A DNA stretch of 9,806 nucleotides, taken from NCBI GenBank assembly GCA_050731755.1, contig JBOHPP010000267.1, positions 1 through 9,806 on the forward strand, given 5' to 3'. A program made the position numbers and the translations under genes. Shown piece after piece: positions 6,110 to 9,806 of the stretch. Position 1 is the stretch's first letter. Each line of letters starts with the position of its first letter. The stretch comes from JBOHPP01 sp050731755. Lineage in GTDB: Bacteria > Methylomirabilota > Methylomirabilia > Rokubacteriales > CSP1-6. The notes under the pieces were generated by a model. It had not been told where the DNA came from. It saw only the letters and a list, made by a program, of their open reading frames with translations, and did no database searches.

Positions 6110-7002
6110 TTCTGGCCCACCCACGACGCGTCGGCGACCTCGCGCCAGCGGGCGCGGATCCGCTCGAACTCCTCCGGGGGCAGCACGCCGGCCCGCAGCA
6201 ACGCCGCGTTGTGCTGCCAGCGCTCCGGCCTGGTAGTGCCGACGATGGCCGTGTGGACGCCGGGCACGCTCAGCGTGAAGCGCAGCGCGGTGGCCACTGC
6301 GGTGTCGGCCTCGCCCCGCAAGAACGGGTAATCGAGCGCGCGGAGACGCGACCAGTACACCCGGTAGTAAGGCTCGCCCGGCTTGCGTCGGTACTGCCAG
6401 GCGACGTTGGCCAGGGGACGCTTGGCGATCAGGCCGATCTCGCCCCGCCGCGCCAGCGGCAGGAGCAGATCGATCCCCTCCTGATCGGCGATGCTGACTG
6501 AGGTCTGCAACGTGTCGAAGCGGCCGCACTCCAGCGCGTACCGGGCCGACGTGCCGTCGCCGCTGTAGCCGATGTATCGGGCCCAGCCCCGCTCGCGCGC
6601 CTGCTCGAGGGCCAGGATGGCGTCGCCCTGCTTGAGGTCGGCGAGCGAGCAGGTGTGGAGCTGGATGAGATCGACGTAGTCGGTGCCGAGCCGGTGCAGG
6701 CTCCGCGAAATGCTGGCCAGCAGCGAGCGTGGCCGCCAGTCCCCAGGCCCCCAGGCCCGGCCATGGCCGCACTTGGTGAAGAGGTAGAACTCGTGCCGTC
6801 GCGAGGCGATCGCCTGCCCGATGAGCGCCTCGCTGTCCTCGTAACACTCGGCCGTGTCGATCACGTTGAGCCCGGCGTCCAGCGCGCTGCCCAGCAGCCG
6901 CGCGACGGTGCGGTCGCTCGCGCCCTGAGAGCCGATCTCCGAGCCACCGAAGCCGAGGATGCTGACCTCCATGTCTGTCTTGCCGAGGCGACGGCGCTCC
7001 AT
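6106..7002 (-). CDS. Aldo/keto reductase (AKR superfamily), minus-strand copy
   Basis: This is a 298-residue NAD(P)H-dependent oxidoreductase of the (beta/alpha)8 barrel type. The start ERRRLGKTDMEVSILGFGG is the classic AKR N-terminus. The catalytic tetrad is complete: Asp49 and Tyr54 (VIDTAECYEDSE), Lys77 (LFTKCG) and His116 (DLIQLHTC). Later blocks include ARYIGYSGDG, GLIAKRPLANVAW and PGVHTAIVGTTRPE, the last forming the cofactor phosphate loop region. ATG 7002-7000 fits the family start exactly. There is only a weak GAGCG upstream, but a 21-codon frame ends three bases before it and could deliver ribosomes. It converges on the FAH gene across a shared hairpin and diverges from the second reductase gene. 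The substrate is unknown; carbonyl compounds such as sugar aldehydes are usual for the family. Confidence 0.92.
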   Translation of the reverse strand: MERRRLGKTDMEVSILGFGGSEIGSQGASDRTVARLLGSALDAGLNVIDTAECYEDSEALIGQAIASRRHEFYLFTKCGHGRAWGPGDWRPRSLLASISRSLHRLGTDYVDLIQLHTCSLADLKQGDAILALEQARERGWARYIGYSGDGTSARYALECGRFDTLQTSVSIADQEGIDLLLPLARRGEIGLIAKRPLANVAWQYRRKPGEPYYRVYWSRLRALDYPFLRGEADTAVATALRFTLSVPGVHTAIVGTTRPERWQHNAALLRAGVLPPEEFERIRARWREVADASWVGQN

Positions 7003-7005
7003 GCG

Positions 7006-7071
7006 TCAACGCTCGCCGTGCGGCAGCCGCCGGACGCAGACGTCCAGGTGAGGGGGAAAGTACTTGCTCAT
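7006..7071 (-). CDS. 21-codon upstream ORF (leader peptide or dut remnant)
   Basis: ATG 7071-7069 to TGA 7008-7006 encodes MSKYFPPHLDVCVRRLPHGER. AGGA lies six bases upstream of the ATG. The frame is the same as the downstream aldo/keto reductase, separated by TGA and one codon. The stretch DVCVRRLPHGE resembles the start of bacterial dUTPases ('V-VRRLPHG-GLPLP'), so this could be the 5' stump of a decayed dut gene. A short translated leader that feeds ribosomes to the reductase is the alternative. Translation is unproven, and the similarity rests on about nine residues. Confidence 0.35.
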   Translation of the reverse strand: MSKYFPPHLDVCVRRLPHGER

Positions 7072-7106
7072 GGCCCGTCCTGGGGGGAGTATCCCACGCA
7101 GGCGCG

Positions 7107-7973
7107 ATGATCGAGCGACGATCGTTCGGACGCACCGGCCACCTCAGCAGCGTGACGCTCTTCGGCGCCGCCGCGCTGGCCCAGGCCAGCCAGGCCGAGG
7201 CCGACCGCGCGCTGGAGTTGCTGCTGCGCTACGGCGTCAACCACATTGACACCGCGGCCCGGTACGGCGACTCTGAGCTGCGCATCGGCCCGTGGACGGC
7301 GCGCCACCGGAAGGATTTCTTCCTCGCCACGAAGACCGGCAAGCGGAGCGCCGCCGAGGCCCGCGAGGAGATCCACCGCTCGCTCGAGCGGTTGCGCGTC
7401 GACCACGTCGACCTGATCCAGCTCCACTCGCTGGGCCACCCCGACGACTGGGAGCAGGCCGTGGGCCCCGACGGCGCGCTGGAGGCCGCCGTCGAAGCCC
7501 GGCAGCAGGGCCTCGTGCGCTTCATCGGCGTCACTGGCCACGGCTGGACGATCGCCGCCATGCACAAGCGCAGCCTGGCGCGCTTCGACTTCGACTCCAT
7601 CCTGCTGCCCTACAACTTTTTCATGGCCCAGAGCGAGCGCTATCGGCGGAACGTCGAGGAGGTGCTCGGCATCTGCCGGGAGCGGAACGTCGCCGTCCAG
7701 ATCATCAAGTCCATCGCCCGCGGGCCGTGGGCCACCGCCGCCCGGACCCACGCGACGTGGTACCAGCCCTTCGAGGAGCAGGCGGACATCGATCGGGCCG
7801 TGCACTGGGCCCTTGGGCTGCCCGGGGTGTTCATCAACACGGTCGGCGACCTCGCGCTGCTGCCCAGAGTCCTCGACGCCGCCAGCCGTTTCGAACACCG
7901 TCCCCTCGACGAGGAGATGGCGGCCATGCTCGACGCGCAGCGGGTGACCTCGCTGTTCGGCCTGCCGACCTGA
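7107..7973 (+). CDS. Aldo/keto reductase (AKR superfamily), plus-strand copy
   Basis: This is a 288-residue barrel oxidoreductase related to, but clearly diverged from, the reductase on the opposite strand. The N-terminus IERRSFGRTGHLSSVTLFG is typical of AKR proteins. The tetrad is intact: Asp48 and Tyr53 (HIDTAARYGDSE), Lys76 (LATKTG) and His107 (DLIQLHSLG). VRFIGVTGHG (136-145) and VQIIKSIARG are the mid-barrel strands. The C-terminal phosphate-binding segment reads GVFINTVGDLALLPRVLDA, less canonical than the other copy. ATG 7107 gives the family start; only a weak GCAGG precedes it. The gene heads a codirectional run: the exonuclease gene starts 24 bp after its stop and the enolase-superfamily gene 31 bp after that. 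The substrate cannot be assigned. Confidence 0.9.
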   Translation: MIERRSFGRTGHLSSVTLFGAAALAQASQAEADRALELLLRYGVNHIDTAARYGDSELRIGPWTARHRKDFFLATKTGKRSAAEAREEIHRSLERLRVDHVDLIQLHSLGHPDDWEQAVGPDGALEAAVEARQQGLVRFIGVTGHGWTIAAMHKRSLARFDFDSILLPYNFFMAQSERYRRNVEEVLGICRERNVAVQIIKSIARGPWATAARTHATWYQPFEEQADIDRAVHWALGLPGVFINTVGDLALLPRVLDAASRFEHRPLDEEMAAMLDAQRVTSLFGLPT

Positions 7974-7997
7974 CGGTCCGCGCCCGGCTTACGATCC

Positions 7998-8873
7998 ATG
8001 CGCATCGCCACCTGGAACGTCAACTCGCTGAGGGCGCGAATCGACAAGGTCCTCTGGTGGCTGGAGCGCGCCCGGCCCGACGTGCTCCTGATGCAGGAGA
8101 CGAAGCTTGCCGATGCCGACGCGCCGGCCGAGGCCTTCGACAACGCCGGTTACCGACTGGTCCACCACGGCGAGGGCCGCTGGAACGGTGTGGCGATCGC
8201 CAGCCGCGTCGGCCTCGCCGACGTGGTGACCAACTTCGGAGAGCCGCTGCGTCCTCCGGCCACCCCGGACGTCTCCGATGACGAGCCATTGGCCGAGGCG
8301 CGGATGGTGGCGGCGATCTGCGGCAACATCCGGGTGGTGAGCCTCTACGCGCCGAACGGCCGGGTCGTGGGCTCCCCCTCCTACCAGGCCAAGCTCACGT
8401 GGTTCGACCGCCTGGCCCGGTGGCTGGCCGAGACCTGCGATCCGAAGGAGCCGCTGGTCCTGGGCGGCGACTTCAACGTCGCGCCCGAGGACGTGGACGT
8501 CTGGGACCCCGCGGCCTGCCACGGAGGGACGCACGTCTCCGAGCCCGAGCGGCGCGCGTTCGACCGGCTCCGTCGCTGGGGGCTCACCGACGCCTACCGG
8601 CTGCATTGCCGGGAGGCCGGCCGGTACACGTGGTGGGACTATCGCGCCGGCAACTTCCACCGGAACATCGGCATGCGCATCGACCACCTGCTCGTCAGCG
8701 CCTCCCTCGCCGAACGGACGCGGTGGGTGGAGATCGACCGTGAGGCCCGCAAAGGCAAGCCACTGCCGTCGGACCACGCCCCGCTCGTCCTCGACCTCGA
8801 CGAGCCGGGATTGCCGTTCGACGCCGGCTGGTCGAGCGCCGAAGGGCGCATCGCCGCGCGACGCGCGCGCTGA
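7998..8873 (+). CDS. xthA: Exodeoxyribonuclease III / class II AP endonuclease
   Basis: This is a 291-residue member of the Mg2+-dependent endonuclease/exonuclease/phosphatase fold. It cuts 5' of abasic sites and digests duplex DNA from the 3' end in base-excision repair. Family signatures are all present and in order: ATWNVNSLRARI (Asn7), LMQETKL (Glu34), SLYAPNGR (catalytic Tyr117), GGDFNVAPEDVDVWDP (Asp158, Asn160), YTWWDYRAGNF (210-220), MRIDHLL (Asp229) and LPSDHAPLV (Asp259-His260). Length is slightly over the usual 250-270 because of a C-terminal tail (AGWSSAEGRIAARRAR). ATG 7998 starts exactly at the conserved MRIATWNVNS. No strong ribosome site is seen, so it may be co-translated with the reductase 24 bp upstream. 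Its placement among metabolic genes looks like housekeeping chance rather than a functional link. Confidence 0.95.
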   Translation: MRIATWNVNSLRARIDKVLWWLERARPDVLLMQETKLADADAPAEAFDNAGYRLVHHGEGRWNGVAIASRVGLADVVTNFGEPLRPPATPDVSDDEPLAEARMVAAICGNIRVVSLYAPNGRVVGSPSYQAKLTWFDRLARWLAETCDPKEPLVLGGDFNVAPEDVDVWDPAACHGGTHVSEPERRAFDRLRRWGLTDAYRLHCREAGRYTWWDYRAGNFHRNIGMRIDHLLVSASLAERTRWVEIDREARKGKPLPSDHAPLVLDLDEPGLPFDAGWSSAEGRIAARRAR

Positions 8874-8904
8874 GCAGTCGGAACGCCGAATCGAGGAGAC
8901 GACG

Positions 8905-9806
8905 ATGAAGATCACCCACGTCACCACGCGCGTGCTCCGCACTCCGGCCGACAACCCGCTGGTCGTCGGCCTGCCCGCGCCCACGGAGACGCGCGAGTTC
9001 GTGACCGTGGAGCTGGGCACCGATCAGGGCCTGGTCGGCCTGGGCCTGACGTTCTTCGGCGGCGCGCTGACGCCGGCGCTCAAGGCGGCGGTGGACGGCC
9101 TCGCCGGGCTCACCCTCGGCGAGGATCCAACACGGGTGGAGGCCATCGCGGCCAAGCTCCGGCGCGCCGCGGGTGGCGCGGGCCCCGGCGGGGTCTTCAC
9201 GCTGGCGCTGGCCGCCATCGACATCGCCTGCTGGGATCTCCGCGGCAAGGCGGTGGGGCAGTCGGTATGCGCGCTGCTCGGTGGCCTGCGTGAGCGCGTG
9301 CCGACCTACGCCAGCGGCGCTCTCACGCGCCCGCACCCGGTGGACTACCTGGCCAAGGCCGGACCGCGGCTGCGAGATATGGGCTTCAGCCAGATGAAGA
9401 TGCAGTGCGGGAGCGAACCCACCGTGGCGGCCTCCCTCGAGCGTGTGCGCGTCATGCGCGAGGCCATCGGCCCCGACGTCGAGCTTATGTGCGACATCAA
9501 CCAGCTCTGGAGCGTGAACCACGCCATCGAGGTCGGGCGCCGGCTCGAGCCCTACCATCTCTTCTGGCTCGAGGATCCCACGGTCCACGACGATTACCCC
9601 GGCCTGGCCCGCATTGCCGACGCGCTCACCACGCCGATTGCGGCCGGCGAGTACCACTACGGCATCGTCCCGTTCCGCCACCTGCTGGAGGCGCGATCGA
9701 TCGACATCGTGATGATCGATCTCCTGCGCGTGGGGGGCATCACGCAGTGGATGAAGGTGGCCGGCCTGGCCGAGGCCTTCAACCTGCCGGTGGTGAGCCA
9801 CCTCGT
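8905..9806 (+). CDS. Mandelate racemase/muconate lactonizing-type enolase-superfamily enzyme (3' end outside window)
   Basis: 300 codons are visible and the end is cut by the window. ATG 8905 has GAGGAG six bases upstream, the best ribosome site in this gene run. Residues 1-120 form the capping domain (FTLALAAIDIACWDLRGK). The barrel then carries the three Mg2+ ligands Asp197 (CDINQ), Glu223 (WLEDPT) and Glu249 (AAGEYHYG). The His/Asp pair of the mandelate-racemase group is visible as Asp272 (VMIDLLRVGGIT) and His299 (PVVSHL). The usual K-x-K at the end of the second barrel strand reads K-M-Q (Lys165, Gln167), so the second base is missing. The family removes the alpha proton of carboxylates, giving racemases, cycloisomerases or acid-sugar dehydratases. 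With only the His base left, a dehydratase seems likelier than a racemase, but the substrate is not readable. Confidence 0.92.
   Translation, partial: MKITHVTTRVLRTPADNPLVVGLPAPTETREFVTVELGTDQGLVGLGLTFFGGALTPALKAAVDGLAGLTLGEDPTRVEAIAAKLRRAAGGAGPGGVFTLALAAIDIACWDLRGKAVGQSVCALLGGLRERVPTYASGALTRPHPVDYLAKAGPRLRDMGFSQMKMQCGSEPTVAASLERVRVMREAIGPDVELMCDINQLWSVNHAIEVGRRLEPYHLFWLEDPTVHDDYPGLARIADALTTPIAAGEYHYGIVPFRHLLEARSIDIVMIDLLRVGGITQWMKVAGLAEAFNLPVVSHL

Noticed and set aside
5981..7135. 384-codon minus-strand open frame
   Set aside because: It overlaps the reductase gene in another frame and is Arg/Ala/Gly/Pro-rich with no motifs. It is a typical high-GC shadow.
7292..8281. 329-codon plus-strand open frame
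   Set aside because: It is out of frame with both the reductase and the exonuclease, and has very Arg/Pro-rich composition.
7989..9020. 343-codon minus-strand open frame
   Set aside because: It is antisense to the exonuclease III gene and the start of the next gene. No recognisable domain.
8695..9801. 368-codon minus-strand open frame
   Set aside because: It lies opposite the enolase-superfamily gene, whose motifs are unmistakable. The antisense product is low-complexity His/Arg/Gly/Ala.

Overview
This window is GC-rich (about 65-70% by eye) with long open frames on both strands. It looks like the chromosome of an uncultivated, probably soil or sediment, high-GC bacterium. Several TPR, DMT and catabolic genes resemble what I associate with Rokubacteria/Methylomirabilota, but that taxon is a guess because the window has no rRNA or other marker. 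No tRNA, rRNA, CRISPR array or complete insertion sequence was seen.

Layout. (1) Bases 1-1253, minus strand: two tandem TraT-family outer-membrane lipoprotein genes, 24 bp apart, the second running off the window. (2) Bases 1358-3198: decayed chromosome. A small minus-strand 3' gene fragment lies head-to-head with the TPR-rich C-terminal part of a larger regulator-like protein. Downstream is a DMT/EamA-type transporter broken by an in-frame amber codon and cut off after about six membrane segments. (3) Bases about 3200-5051: a clearly lower-GC block (about 55%). It carries a beta-order SPPY DNA methyltransferase and, overlapping its stop by one base, a protein with a D-x(31)-E-x-K signature of the PD-(D/E)XK nucleases. 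I read this as a compact, horizontally acquired type II-like restriction-modification module whose nuclease I cannot assign to a named family. (4) Bases 5149-9806: high-GC metabolic genes. These are an FAH-family hydrolase (+), an aldo/keto reductase (-) convergent with it across a shared hairpin, a second aldo/keto reductase (+) divergent from the first, an exonuclease III/AP endonuclease (+), and a partial mandelate racemase/muconate lactonizing-type enolase-superfamily enzyme (+).

How they may work together. The TraT pair would act at the cell surface. The methyltransferase would protect host DNA from the adjoining nuclease. The FAH hydrolase, the two reductases and the enolase-superfamily enzyme are the kinds of enzyme used in sugar-acid or aromatic-acid catabolism, so a small catabolic neighbourhood is plausible, but no substrate can be read from the sequence. 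The points most worth a second look are the methyltransferase-nuclease pair, the K-x-Q replacement of the usual K-x-K in the enolase-superfamily enzyme, the diverged tandem TraT copies, and the 21-codon frame with a dUTPase-like motif directly in front of one reductase.
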